Positions 36,181-49,651 are shown, numbered from the stretch's first letter. The stretch: 64,000 nucleotides of DNA from Atherix ibis (GCA_958298945.1 OY282606.1:50109920-50173919), one strand, 5' to 3'. A program made the numbers and translations. The notes: generated from the letters alone by a model not told the origin.

Positions 36181-39100
36181 ATGGGCAAAAATCAAAGACG
36201 ATCCAAAACACGTGCAAGCAAAGCAATTGTCAAAAATTAACTGAACATTCAAAATGGCCGAACTTGCCACAAGAAATCGGAAATCGAATATATGTGTAAA
36301 TAACCCGCGGAAATTCAAAATTGCCGATACTTTTTTAACAGACCTCGTATGTATGTGTATAGTTAGGAAGCTGAAGTGAAGGGTTTCTATAATTATCTTG
36401 GTGTAGTGCTCATTATTAAGAGTAACCCTACAGTATTTTCCTTATATAGTAAAATGCATTAAAAGCAAATTTTTTTTTAAAAAGTAAGTAACAATATTTT
36501 GGAACTAATATTTTTCCCGTTCTCTCCTTTTTACTTGCTCATACTTCTCCAATACTTATATTTTTCCATATTTTCAATTCCTTTTTTTTTATTAAAATTT
36601 TTATTGATTTAATTAACTTACAATTAATTGTAGAGTGTAATTAAAAAAAATATTATGAATATTGTAATTCCATAGAGAAAAGCTTCTATCCTATTGAATT
36701 ATAAAATGTTCAATATTTTTTCATTGCTTGCTCTAAATTTATTCTCTCCTTTATCTTTATTATTAAGTAATCTTCTATGTGCTTCAACCAAAAATGTGAA
36801 CTCAAAGACATGCATGAGCATATTTCCATATATCGAAAATAATTACAATAATTCCACATATACATAGAAATAACAGTTTAATATCATCCTTCCTTTCTTG
36901 AATGGAAGTAAAGATGAGATAATAAAATTCATATTTTGATAAATGTCAAAACATTTCAACTTTTTAAATGACAAGCGATTCTATTCTGTTTTATGTTTAT
37001 GGAAAATTTTACCAAGTGTTCAATGTGAATTGAGTTATTATGATTATATGTACTCGTATCTAATAAAAGATTTATTTTCAACACACCTGGTTACTTTTTA
37101 AACAAATAGAGTAAAAATATCTCTATATTTAAATTTTTTTCTTAAAATTAATAATAAAAAAAACTTATTTGAAAAAGAAAAATATTGTTGCAGAAACATT
37201 AATAAACAAAATTGATATGCTTAGAAACATTATTTATATTTTCAAAAAAAAATTTCCTAAAATTCATTATACTTTGACGATACATATTTAGGGCCAATGA
37301 CTTCGTTTGCACGATTAAATTTTTTTATTTTTTGTGGGCACGTGCAGTCCTTATACATATAACAGTCAGACGCAATTCATGTGTTTTTTATAAGGATATA
37401 TATGTGCTTATACCTACACATATACTTATATAAAATTGCGAATCTTTTTAGTATATATTATGAGTTTAGTTCTTTGTTAATCAGTTACAAAATAGTATAT
37501 ACCATATTTAAGAAAATAAGGGTGCTAACAACAAAAGGGAACGCAAAAATAATAGCTTAGCTATAAATTTGATGTGTTTATTAAATCCTCCATGACGAAT
37601 ACTATAGCAATACTTCGTAATACAATGAAAAGAACGGAATTTTGTTACATTCTCTCGAAAGCAGAATAGGATCCAAATTCTTTTGCCTATATGTCCCTAA
37701 AAATATAAGTAATGATTGTACTGTATGCTAAAAAGAAGGATACAATTTTCTATAGGCTGATGCGAATATTTTCTATGTATGTGAATATATGTATAGGCAT
37801 ATATGCGTATTCAGAAATAAATATAGGAATACTTGTTAGTCGTTATGAATATGTACTATGTTTGGAAGAGTGTATTTTATAACGTATAAGCTTAAATTTT
37901 TTCTCAGTCCATTTTATTTCTTTGGTTGCTTCCATTTTTTTTTTTTTTTTTTGGAATACATTTTTACGATCGATCTAGAAATTGGATTTTTTATGAGCTT
38001 GAAACTACTACTTACAGGACGAATTTTGAGCTTAATCCAAAATGAATTTATGTATTTGAATGTTCAGCCAATTTTCTCTGAAGGATAAAAAATATACAGA
38101 TAAATTATATTTATATAAAAATATATTGTATATACAGACATATATGTATAGATATATAACAAAAACTCTGTATATGCATTAAAGTATACTGATAAAAATT
38201 ATCTAAGCATTTTCATATATTGTGATTCTTGGATAACCAAAACTACCTTACATTTAGGATAATTTAATATTTGTATAAAATAGGAGAAGTAAATTTTTTT
38301 TTATTAAGTATCTAAAAGTAAAAAAAAATTAACAATTTCAATTATAATGAATCCAAGCAATACAACTAAAATACAATATATTGAATATGGGATCTTCACG
38401 ATAAAAATACTATATAAAAAGAGTACAGTATGCATATTTATTTCCTTAATTGAAAATTATATAAACACATATGTGTAGATATTAGGATAGATTAAAAAAA
38501 ATGGCAAATTGACTTATAAATATTCTTTTTGGTTGTACTCCCTAAGTAAACCATTATTATAATTATTACATTTGATAAAATTTCAGATACTTTTTAACGG
38601 TGAGGGGAGGGGGGGGGGGGGTATAGCGATTTTTATTTAAGAAAACAAATTCTATAGTTAAATATTTTTAAACAATATTGCATAATATTTTTACAAGAAT
38701 ATTTCACAATTTTCAAAAAAAAAAATTCATTCAATGATAAGCTTTTTTTTGTTTTATAACAAAATCAATTTTAAATTATATATTTTTATAGAATAAATAG
38801 TTCTAAAATACAATATATTATAATTTTGAATACAACAAAATAATTATATATTGAGAAAAGTTTCAAAATATTACTAAAAAAAAAAAAAAAAAAAAAATAA
38901 TAACTCTTAAGAATAAATCTCAATGTAACTCTTAAAATATGCCAAAAACTCACTTTAAAAAAGAATTTCTTTCACTTAAAAAAAAAATCAGTTTTACTCA
39001 AAAGATTTTATTTGTAAGTAAATTTTACGATTTTTTTTTGGAATAGTTATCAATTTAAACACTTCAACCATTATTTAGACGAAATTTTAAAATGATTAAA

Positions 39101-42100
39101 AAAAACCGATAAATTAAGATTTTTTTTACCAGTAGCACAATTTAAACATTTATTTATTTAATAGCTTTAATTAGTATAAATAATAACGTTTTTATTAAAT
39201 ACGAAAAATTAAAAATTAAAAAAATATGCATATATACAATATATTAGAAGAGTATATTAAAAGCACTCTTACTACCCCGTAGCATAAAATTTAAATGAAA
39301 TTTTTCGTAACCGAATCATACAATAGCAACGCGACTTATTGAATAGGGAACGAAATTATGATTGTAGAAGGCAGGCAGGCAAACAAACAGTTCAACCAAT
39401 AAGTCAAATGAAAATTCAGCTATCTAAGATATAATCATTTCAGCTATTCAGCTGCTTTCTCTACAAATAATCAAATAAATAGACAGGAGAAATACTCAGC
39501 TAAGCTAGGAATGTATACATTCAGTCAGCCATTTATCTAGTCAGTCAACCAACCATCCAGCAAGGCAATACCAAACAAGCAATATAAATCCCGGGCTTGG
39601 AATTTTTTTTTGAGCCCTGAAATAGGGGTTGCACATATACCTCTCAATTCTAATATTATCGCAAATAAATTATAATGTTAGCCTATTACTCCTTGCCAAC
39701 CCTTATTTCGAACCGCTCACTTTTCTCACTTTTCATTCATATCTACCCGCTAACCACCACGTATCCTGATTATATCCACCCGAACACAGTAGATTTTCAG
39801 TATACAAAATATTCCAAAAAGAAAATTATTTTATAGTCGGTACCATCCTGTTCAACAGTCCTATCCCACAGTACAAACCCAATACAGCACAAGCGCATCC
39901 CTAAAATTTTATCAAACCCAGGAATACACAATATTCTATCATATTCAGCTTCAGACGAAGGGGATACACTCAACCGTATATAATATTGGCAAATATTATG
40001 TGCCTCAGCAATACGACAGTAATATAGAAAAGGAAAGGACAATGATAGAATGAAAAATCCCTTTTCAAGAAAATCTACACAATACTAGAATTTGTAGTAC
40101 AGAAGAAAAAAATGATTTCTGTTTGCAATTCAGCAGAAATTTTGAAATAAGCTAATAAGTGCGAATGTGTTTGAAGTCAAAAAATCGGATTGGATTAAAG
40201 AGATGGACCAAGTACTATGGTAGCTGATAACCGATACAGTTGTTCACCCTAACAAGTCCTGTACAGTGTCTTGATAAAGATTTTAGTGCCACTAAACAAG
40301 TCCTGTACGAAAAAAGGGGAAATTTCATATTAGTTACTCTCGTACATCCATTTTTATTCTGCGCATTTGGAAGGGAAAAGGGTGCGGTTTTAATGGCTTT
40401 GAACATTTTAATATAGTAAATCAGGCAAGCTGTGTCTGTGTATAAATAAGCACACTATTTAACATTCTTCAAAATATAGGTTCAAGTTTCCTAATGAATG
40501 GACGATGATGGAAAAAAAAAAACTTGTGCGCATGTAACAAAAACTGAACCCGGCATTTTTTATTGCATCTATTGCTGTATTAGCATTTACTCACACAACG
40601 TTAGTTAAAATTATACATAATCGGCCTTAAGCGCACACGCTGTGATATAATCTTTCCTCCTGTATTCGTGCAGATTGACTTTTAAGTGAGCTGATATATC
40701 CAGGAGAAGTAGAAGTACTCGTATTTTTTTTTTTTTTGTTGAATAGTGGATTTTTAAAAATTGAATGTATGGATTATAAATGAACAATTATAATGAGAGG
40801 ATTTATATTTATGTGTTCGTGGATGTTTGTTTATGTAAATTCATATTCAAAACTGTCATTTTTTTTTTGCAGAGCACTCGAGTCATCGTTAAGGATCACG
40901 TATGAGTACCGCCGAAACTGTAATAAGTTAAACTATGTGTGATTGATTTGAATAGTACTCGTAGTATGAAGAGTTTATTTATTCTCTTTTTAGAATTACT
41001 GAAATATGGAATTCTAATATATTCACCCACACCAATAATATCAGGATTATATTCTTAATAGCCCATGCAAAAGGACATACAAGCGTTCACAAAACCTTTT
41101 TTTTTTTTTTTTTTGAAGACCCATAAACAATTTTTCTTTTTGCTTTTATACTATAACCATTTATTCAAGTGCCCATTTTAAGCGAATTAAATTGAAAATA
41201 TATTTTTCATGCTACCACCACACATATCTTCTAGTATATGTGTACAAAGAGTCCCACTCCGTTGCAGTGGCTTCAAAATTGTTACAGATACAAACAATTG
41301 TTGGGAGGAAGGGTGAATTTATACATATAAATTTATGTAATAAAGAGAGTTTGTTTGGTTGTTTTCGCTATCGTGTCGTACACCAGAAGCCACTGTCGAG
41401 AAGCACTCTCATGCGGTGGACTCTATACTTTTGTCGCCTATGTGCTATATAACCCAATATTATTCTATGTGGTAGTATGTCTTCCCCGAATATTCCACCA
41501 AGCCGATTCGTAGGCACTTCCTTATTATATTGCATGTTAATTAGCCGAAAGCATTTCGTATGCTAAACAGCTCAATCGAGTCATACTATCTAGCGAAGGT
41601 TTCTTTTTGTATTAACAACTACCACCGGAAATGGTAAAAGTTTCTTTCTTTTTTTAAAAAACAAAAAATATTCTATTCACTCTTACACATGTATTTATGC
41701 TTCATTTTATATGTTTATCAAAAGAAATTACACAAATTCATTAAATTTTATTGTTATTCTAAATACTCAAAATTGGGGAAGAACTCCTTTTTTTTAAATT
41801 ATACTTAAATTGTAAAGCTTCGAAAATATAACATTTAAAATTAATTTTATAAAAGTGTAATAAAAGAAAGTTGTTAAAATATCTTGTTTAGATGAATTGT
41901 TTTTTTTTATATCATAGTATTCAACAAAAAAATTTTGAGCAATATCTAATAATGATCATAAAAATAAGACAAAAATTAATGATGCGTTGCCATCTTATTA
42001 CCCATCAATTATTTAGGATTTTTTTTATTGAAAACCAAAACCCATTTGTAATGTTTGAAAATATCTAATTGATAAGATATTTAATAAATTTTACTTATCA

Positions 42101-43379
42101 GTGAGTCGAGGACTTTTATACTAAAATTGCCTTTTTTTATGTATGGTTTGAAGAAGAACTCAACATTACCATTCGAGTGTTAAGACTTATCTAACTTAGT
42201 TAACATAAATTAAATAGTTATGTTAAAAAATTCAATTCATCAAAAAAGTTTCTTAATAATTAGTTTAGCTCTAATATTATTTATTCCGTGATATATTAGA
42301 AAATGTAGATCTTTTTATACAAATTTGATTTTAATAATGTAAACTTTATTTAATCAAAAATTAATTATTGAGGAACTTTCATAATTTAGTTAATAAATAA
42401 ATCATATTTAATTAATGGTCAAATATACGATATATGATTTAAAAATCAATTTTACTGATTTATTTTAGCATTTTTATAATAATTAAATTATATAATCCAA
42501 TATTTATAAGATTTTATCTAATTAAAATAGTTTCAAAAGACTATACTTAACACTAACTCAACTTAAGATATTTTTTCAACTTATAAAGTAAATTACAATA
42601 AATTAAATATATCGAAATGAATTGAAAAATTTGTTGTTACTTTTGAAACAGTCCTTTGACGACTCTTATGATAAATAAGATATGAATAAATACCGGAATA
42701 TTATTGTAAAAAAAACAAAATTCATCTGGATTATTATAATAATTACTAAAGGTAAAAAAGAATTTATAAAAAATTTTCAGAACCTATTATTATGTGTATA
42801 CTATTGTACCATATATTTATGTATACTCGTAAGTTTTCATAATTTTGATAAAGTTAAATTCGTTTGTAAAATAGAATAAATATCAAATTTCTAATATTAA
42901 GAATTTAGTATTGAAATACTAAATACCTTTCTTCTATTTATTATTGCACTATTCTAATTTGCGAATAGTTCCAAGATATTCTATTTATTAATGATGAGAA
43001 TTTTGTTGGACAACGTAATTTGATTATATAAATGCAGGCGCACCATTCAAAATTATTTAATATAATAAAGAATTAATCAAAAATAATTTCACAAATGAAT
43101 GTTCTCAAAATATTAAAAATACTTCATAATAAATTTTGGATATTCTATTGCATATTATATAAATTTAAAAAATTAATGCAAACAAACACCAAATAAATTT
43201 CGAAAAAAAAAACGCAATTAAAAAAGCACACAAAAATAACCAAATTCTTTCAAAATTTCATGGGTAAAAACATTTAAAATTTTTATACAATTTTATCACT
43301 TATTCAAAATTTAATTTTATGTTAATTTTAAATTTTTATAATACGTACGAGTAAATATATTGAATATTCTCCGATGTTG

Positions 43380-44210
43380 TCACGATGATGTCACATTGAG
43401 GATACGCACACAGCACGCACTGAATTCTTATTCTTTCTGACTGCGTCTCCAAATGAGCCACCACCACCACCACCACCACCTTGTCGAATTTTTTCTTCTT
43501 CGTTTTTTCTTAGTAACTGACTGCGTTTGCTGCAGTCAGAATTTCATCAACGCTGATGGCCAAAAAAATATACTTTTTGATAAGAACATTAACAATAAGC
43601 TTACTGCCGAATCACGAATTGTTTAAAAAAAGTATTAATTCTCTTTACTGAACGGAATTAAAGAAATAACAAAACGACATATAAATGAAAATAAAAACGG
43701 AATTTTCTATCATTTTTATAGAATGTGTTCGTTATGTTCGGCAGTAAATTATCATTTTCCACACGCTTTTCCATAAATAGACAGGGGTCTAAGAATAAGA
43801 TGAAATTTCTCCAATAAATTCTACCAAATGAATAATTTTCCACATATCACTCTTAACTTTGACCTAGTCGATGTTGCAATACAGCTACATACCGGCCACT
43901 TGCTAAAATGTGAATAACTGGCAGATTTTTGTCGGCGGGCCAGATGACCAGCAGTTTAGGTATAACATGGTGAGCGTCGTTTGCTTATTAACCGTTGTTA
44001 GGTAGCTGGCCTCTCCGCATTCCTTCCCAATAGTTTATTATTCAGCTAGCAGCAGCTAAGCCACTTCATCAGTCGAATGCTTTTGCTGAATATGGTATGC
44101 CGACAAGATCGCGATTTACACCGTGTTTCTCCATGACGACGACTACTGCACAAATGACCAAAAGTCACCTAATACGCCCTGTCTTTGCCGATGCTGCTAC
44201 ATAAAGTATA
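43380..44210. promoter_or_regulatory. GC-richer island, candidate regulatory DNA
   Basis: A stretch with visibly more G/C than its surroundings in the middle of the transposon-free block. It has a (CCA)n run, two ACTGCGT blocks (about 43440 and 43521) and no open frame or transposon motif. Regulatory function is a guess from composition and position only. Confidence 0.2.
43458..43480. repeat. (CCA)n microsatellite
   Basis: About seven to eight perfect CCA units. Confidence 0.9.
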
Positions 44211-44587
44211 GTCTAATTCAACATAGAGTTCAATTTGTGTTAATTTTTATCAAAATATATTTTAAACATATTATTTTTATGTATTCCTATTTTTAAAAAA
44301 ATTAAAATTTTCCATTTCAACTGGTTTTTTTAAGTATAGGTGGACTGTGCCTCACTGAGCAAATTATTTTAAGGAAATCTAAAATAACACATTCGTAAGA
44401 TACTCTTAATCTATAGTTTTATTGAAACTATTAGTTGGTGCTTGCCGACAGAGTGCACCTTCTACTAAGCCCCTTTAGTCACAACCTAATTAACTATCAT
44501 ATATTATCAAAAATCGCTTCTAGTTAACTTTATTAGCTATACAATGAAATAATAGCAGTTTCGTATAAAAAAAAACCTAATATTTAC

Positions 44588-44651
44588 TTATTTTCTTAAC
44601 GTACCAATATCATTTTCATAATGATATGATATTGATACGTTAAGAAAATAA
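44588..44651. repeat. 26-bp inverted repeat
   Basis: Arms 44588-44613 and 44626-44651 match as reverse complements with one mismatch (ACGTACC against ACGTATC) across a 12-base loop. AT-rich stem. Could be a small foldback element or a structured RNA; no sequence match to a known microRNA is apparent. Confidence 0.7.
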
Positions 44652-47084
44652 ATTTGGATATATATAATAAAAAAAACTGTATTTACTTTTATAACTGACA
44701 TTTTAAAAATGGTAGAAATTATCTGATAGCAAAAAGTAAATTCATTTTTATATGGATTCAAAATTGAATAAAACTATAGCATTTAAGAGCGCATGGTAGA
44801 AAATTATCTGTCCCATATACATCCCTACCAACAAACCCTTAAATTTTCATACCAACACATGAACATTACAATAACAACAACAACAAAAAATTTCAATCAC
44901 TGCGTTCTGTAGGCATGTCTACTTTTTCATTTCGGTTGTTATTGTTGGGTATTATTAACATCAATCCTGGGAGCCAATGAATAGTGGTCAGAAAATGGAA
45001 TAATCCTTACCCAAATACAACAAAATATAAAATAGCATAAACAACGAAAAGCCCAGGATTCGAATAGATATTTATATTATCGCATTATTGAAGTTATGTA
45101 TTGATTGATTTTTAGTATGTTAGTTCCTTTATACCATATATCGTACTTTATCACCCTTAATATCCAACAAGTTTAGCTAGAAAAATAAGACCGACTATTA
45201 AAATTATCAAACAAATTCAAGATAAAGTTATTATTTAAAGATATTATATATAAGTAATTTTTTTTTTTAATAATTTAAAAGTATTTAAAGTACATATATT
45301 TTCTGTAAAAAAAAAGAACTTTTTAAAAATATTATATCTAATAATTTAGTTGAAGATGATTTTTCCTTCAATCAAAATTTGATAATATTGCTAACAAAGT
45401 TAAAGTAACTCGGCAATTGTCATTAAACATTTACCAGAGATAATTTTATTAGAAAGCAAATTAAAATGCCATTTTAATTAAGTAAAAGGATACTTCTGGA
45501 TGAAAATATTGTAATTTGCATAAACATAATAAGTTGATTATAAAGATGGAGAGAGGGGGGGGAGGAAAACGTTAGCAAATTAATTGCTTATTAATGTTAA
45601 TCACATTTTTAGTACTTGCATAGAAAATAACATATAAGATATCTATATAGATGTACACATATGTATTTAATTTAGGCATAAATATATTGGTACTTATAAG
45701 TAAACATATAAATTAATTTTATTACCACCCCTAACAAATTCTAGACGATAACTTACATATTCATGCCTTCGTTTATAAATATTTTATATCAAAATTATTT
45801 CAGTTTGACTAGACTTTTATATATATTTTAACGTTGAGAATATATTTTATTACCTCAAATAATTAGTTTTTAATGTAAAACTTTTTGATTATATACATAA
45901 GTAGTTGAGAATTTGTTTTTATGGAAAATATATTCATATTATCAAGAGAAAATTTTAATATTGTAGAATATTGATATTTGAAGAATTTCGTTTTAAGATT
46001 TATTAACAATTAATTGTTTGTTATCTACTTTTTAAGTAAATTTAATTAAAATATATTTTTAAATTTTATTTCAATATATTTTTAATCGGAAAAATTAGAT
46101 AATTCTCTCTGAAAATGGGACCACTTCAAAATGAGATAAACTCTTATTGAACAATTCATTCGCTTAAACTTCGTACCGCCTTTTTCGAATATGGCCGCTG
46201 ATAGAATCTACCTGAGTTGAAATAATGGCGGCAATTGAATTGATTTGGAAATGTCAAAAGAGGGATTAAAATTTTGACTTTTCTGGGTGTTGAGTAATTT
46301 AAGAGATTATCCCAAGGATTAGTTATGATTATACTCTAGGAGTTGATTATTATATATTTGTTGCAGTTTTTCTACTTATTTATAGAAATCCTGTTTATTT
46401 ATGGGACTTATCTGTTATTTTGTAACAGAAGTAGTGGTGACTTTTTTCTGGCGGAACATGGCTGTGACTATTGAAATTGATCGTTTATTTCCATTTTATG
46501 CATTATGGTGTTTGTAATGTTTGTATAGAAAATGGTAATTTCGTCAAATTTGTATTATATATTCAGTAATTTTATTTTGTTTATTTTAGCTAAATACAAT
46601 CATATATAAAAGTAAAAAATTTCTTTGATATTTTTTAATTAACAAATTTCTATTGGATTAGTTGTTATAGTCTAAATATTATTGAAAGAGTTTTAAATTT
46701 ATTCCCTTTTAAAAAAAAAAAGATATCTAACTATATATTTAGATGCAGTAAGTTTCCACCGCTTACTTCAACGTGTGTTTAAAAGATCTACAATTGATTG
46801 AAAGCTGTAGACTCTGCCATAGTTTAGAATTGACATAGTAACGGGGTTATAATGGCACAAATATTTTAGAGAATTGATGCAGTTTATTGTATAGAAAAAT
46901 AGTATAATTATTATGACCATTACTGCGCTAGTTCGCCTATATATGCTAACATAGCTTCGGATCTCTTGACAGTTTTATATTCTTGGTGGAAAGATTATAT
47001 GAGACGGTGTCGCAAATTCGCCTATCAGCAGAATAATTTAATATTAATTGTATCTCTAAAAAACTTAAATAATTTAAGAAATAT

Positions 47085-47900
47085 TTTTTTTTTTTTATTT
47101 GCGACTACAATTGTATTGTAACAAGCAGATTTACATAACATTTTAATTTACAATCTTATGCATCATGAAGTGCGAGTAAACACCCATCGGCATTTCTCCA
47201 ACTAATAAAAGTTAGACTCCTATAGAAAATCTCTAGGCCATTGTCTCTTAAGTCTCCGATGAGTGTTCCCAGGTAGGTGATGAAAGGATAAAAGGGAGTG
47301 AAATTTTTGATAGCGGGAAATGCACAGGTCCTGGAACAAAGGGAACATTTAGATCACTATGTATAACGTTGTTACGAACATAAAAGAGGGCTTCAACAAT
47401 TTTACGGACGATCTTGGATTGTAAGGTCGCTTTGGGTTCCATGTTAGTCTCTTGTCCAGGTAATGTCCCAAATAACGTACTTTATGGGGTAGGTTTTCCT
47501 AGACAAACTGTGAAAGCAATTTAATCTGTTATTTACCCTCACTCTCCATCTCTTAACCCAAGGTTGTAGATTGTGCATATGGAATTGTTAATTGTTAGAA
47601 GCTATGTCAGGATTTCTATGGGTAGTAAGTGTGGCCGTATCGTCTACATAACTATCAATGATAGTATTAGGATCAGATGGGATATCATGGGTATATAAAT
47701 TATATAAAATGGGATCAAGGATACTGCCTTGTGGGACTCCGGCTAGAATAGGATATATTTCCGAGGTTTCTGAATTAATTGAAACTTGGAAATATCGTTA
47801 GGAGAGATATGAATTTATGATAAGGTAGTTTGTTAAAAGAAGAAAGCTTTTGAGAAGAAATATTTGAAAAATTTTCTCCTATTTGCAAATATGTGATACG
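47085..47900 (-). mobile_element. Jockey-type LINE, decayed, 5'-truncated (L2)
   Basis: The T14 run at about 47080-47097 is its poly(A) tail on the minus strand. Coding similarity to the LINE at 1437-3200 follows. More diverged, with deletions. The 5' end near 47900 is approximate, and no target-site duplication was found. Confidence 0.75.
47248..47800 (-). pseudogene. Reverse transcriptase fragment of LINE L2
   Basis: Minus-strand pieces: RT motif B reads AGVPQGSILDPILYNLYTHD, motif C is YVDDTA instead of YADDTA, and the C-terminal LQSKIVRKIVEALFYVRNNV parallels LQSKILRTIVDAPFYVRNTV of the LINE at 1574. A large internal deletion joins the thumb region to the end (near 47440). Confidence 0.75.
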
Positions 47901-48056
47901 ATAATAATAGAGAGTTCCTGTCGTATGTCGTTCAACAACATCGTAAGCAATAAAGAAGTCTGTAAGTTCTCAACATTAACCGAATATGTTTGCAATTTAC
48001 AGATTTTACAATTTTAGATGCAAATGAAATTAATCGAAGTCATCTGTAGAAATATA

Positions 48057-49352
48057 CCAGGTGTATAAGCTTAAATCCGCTGTTGTTTTAGTAAAAAAAA
48101 ACAGGTTTTTTTTCAAAGAAAGGCAAAACAAATTTATTCAAAGTACTTGAAGTGCTTGGCCTCGCTAGTTACACATTTTTCCCATCTGGCGGGCAATTTG
48201 TGGATACCACGTTAAAAAAATTCCTTCTCTTTCGAGGCAAACCCCTCATCAAGCCATTTTCGGATGTCTTCGTAAGAATCGAAGTGCTGCTCAGCGAGCA
48301 CGTGGCCCATCGACGAAAACAGGAGGTAGTCGGAAGAGGCCAGGTCTGGTGCATAATTGGAGTAAGGTAGCACCTCCCAGTTGAGTGTCTTCAAGTAGTT
48401 TCGGACCATTTTTGACATGTGCGATTGTGCGTTGTCGTGGAGGAAAATCAGCTTGTCATGTCTTTGTTGATAATCCGTCAATTTTTCACACAGAGCACGG
48501 TGCAATTTGATCAGTTGTTGGTGGTGGCGGTGGGCATTGACAGTTTCACCAGGTTTCAACATCTCATAGTAGACGATACTCTGCTGATCCCACCAAACGC
48601 ACAGCATCGTCTTCCGTCCGAAGCGATTTGGTCTTAGGGAATATGTTAATGGTTGGCCGTGATGAACCCTCAATTTCTTGCGTTTAGGATTCTCGAAATA
48701 TATCCACTTTTCATCGCCTGTCACAATCAGATGCAGGAACGACTTTTTTTTTTGTCTGACGAGCAAGATTTCGCATGTGTTTTAGCGTCGCTCCATTTGC
48801 CTATCGTTCAATTCATGCGGCACCCATTTTCCGATCTTTTCAATGTTCCCAATGGCCCGCAGACGCATTGAAATGTCTAGTTGAGTAACACCCAATTGCT
48901 CCGCGAGCATATTTTGCGATTGGGTATCGTCTTTGTCCAAAAGAGCCTTCAATTGATGGTCCTCAACAATCCTAGGCCGATTTTCACACTTCTTGTCCCA
49001 CAAGTCAAAATTGCCGTCTTTGAACCGACAAAATTAATCTCGGCACGTTGTTTCTGATAAAGCACTATCACCATAGGCCTCCATAAGCATTCGATGCGAT
49101 TCGGCAGTCGATTTCTTTAAATTGAAGCAGAAAAGCAGAGCTTCCCGCATATGCTCTTTTTCTGGCACAAAACTTGACATGATTACCAAAGGAAAAATGT
49201 ATGTTGTTGTACGAAATTACTGACAATGTGCACTGATTAATATTGACAGATGTCAAACTCATAAAACGAAAGTGTAGCGTTCCCATGGCCGCTTAATACG
49301 GTACACTTACGACTTCTATGATCAATCAGCGGATTTAAACTTATACATCTGG
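48057..49352 (-). mobile_element. Mauritiana-type mariner M3
   Basis: Full-size copy, 1296 bp. Ends: CCAGGTGTATAAGCTTAAAT on the left after TA (48055-48056) and ...AAACTTATACATCTGG on the right before TA (49353-49354). The most complete mauritiana-type copy in the window and the reference for M1 and M2. Confidence 0.93.
48212..49182 (-). pseudogene. Mauritiana-type (Mos1-like) transposase with stops
   Basis: Starts at ATG 49182 (MSSFVPEKEHMREALLFCFN). In one continuous frame it has two nonsense codons: a TAA after CRD near 49033 (replacing the Trp of CRDWF) and a TAA at 48782-48784 after RQMERR. DD34D triad: VTGDEKWIYFEN, FLHDNAQSH and LASSDYLLF, with 34 residues between the last two, all Asp present. 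WVPHELND linker intact. The frame ends early at 48212 after SKEKEFF, and the last part is frameshifted. Closely follows Mos1 of Drosophila mauritiana along its length. Confidence 0.9.
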
Positions 49353-49651
49353 TAGACCGGCTAAAAGTAATAAAACTACTGAAAACATTCGATGAAAAAT
49401 TTATTTAAATATGGTATATATGCGAAATTTGATTTTAACATCTTTATGAAAGGAAAACTAAGTAGACATAAAGCAGGTATAGTTGTCCCTTTATAAAAGT
49501 CAAAGTTTTTCTGTTTTGAAATACGAGTTCTCAGTAAATACAATATATGAAATTGCAAATTGTTAATCATGTTTAAATGGTATATTTGCTGAAGACCTTG
49601 TATATCTGCATAATAGGAAAATGGGATATATTATAAAGTTCATGTGTCTTA

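Larger units (their letters stand above)
35390..36347 (-). mobile_element. Long-inverted-repeat mariner derivative V3 with intact ends
   Basis: A 958-bp element flanked by TA (35388-35389 and 36348-36349). Both ends carry the family's 5' region in inverted orientation: left arm 35390-35566, right arm about 36181-36347. The transposase core lies between them on the minus strand. Intact termini and TSD show that this rearranged form moved as a unit. Both internal junctions are shared with the copy at 11629. A nested 38-bp palindrome and partial duplication lie at about 35640-35850. Confidence 0.92.
36348..47084. other. 10.7-kb block without recognisable transposons
   Basis: No gene or mobile element recognised over 10.7 kb. 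Contains a G13 run (38609-38621), an A-run (38878-38897), a (CCA)n run (43458-43480), a GC-richer stretch (43380-44210), a hairpin (44588-44651) and five TACTCGTA-type octamers (37051, 40716, 40956, 42824, 43346). The lack of insertions compared with the flanks may reflect function. Short frames near 39800-40040 and 41190-41450 are not recognisable. Confidence 0.5.

Noticed and set aside
39797..40042. An 81-codon frame in somewhat GC-richer DNA
   Set aside because: No recognisable motif. It may be a decayed repeat but cannot be assigned.
36348..47084. A mir-993 or other second Hox microRNA
   Set aside because: No sequence resembling a known Hox-cluster microRNA other than mir-10 was seen.
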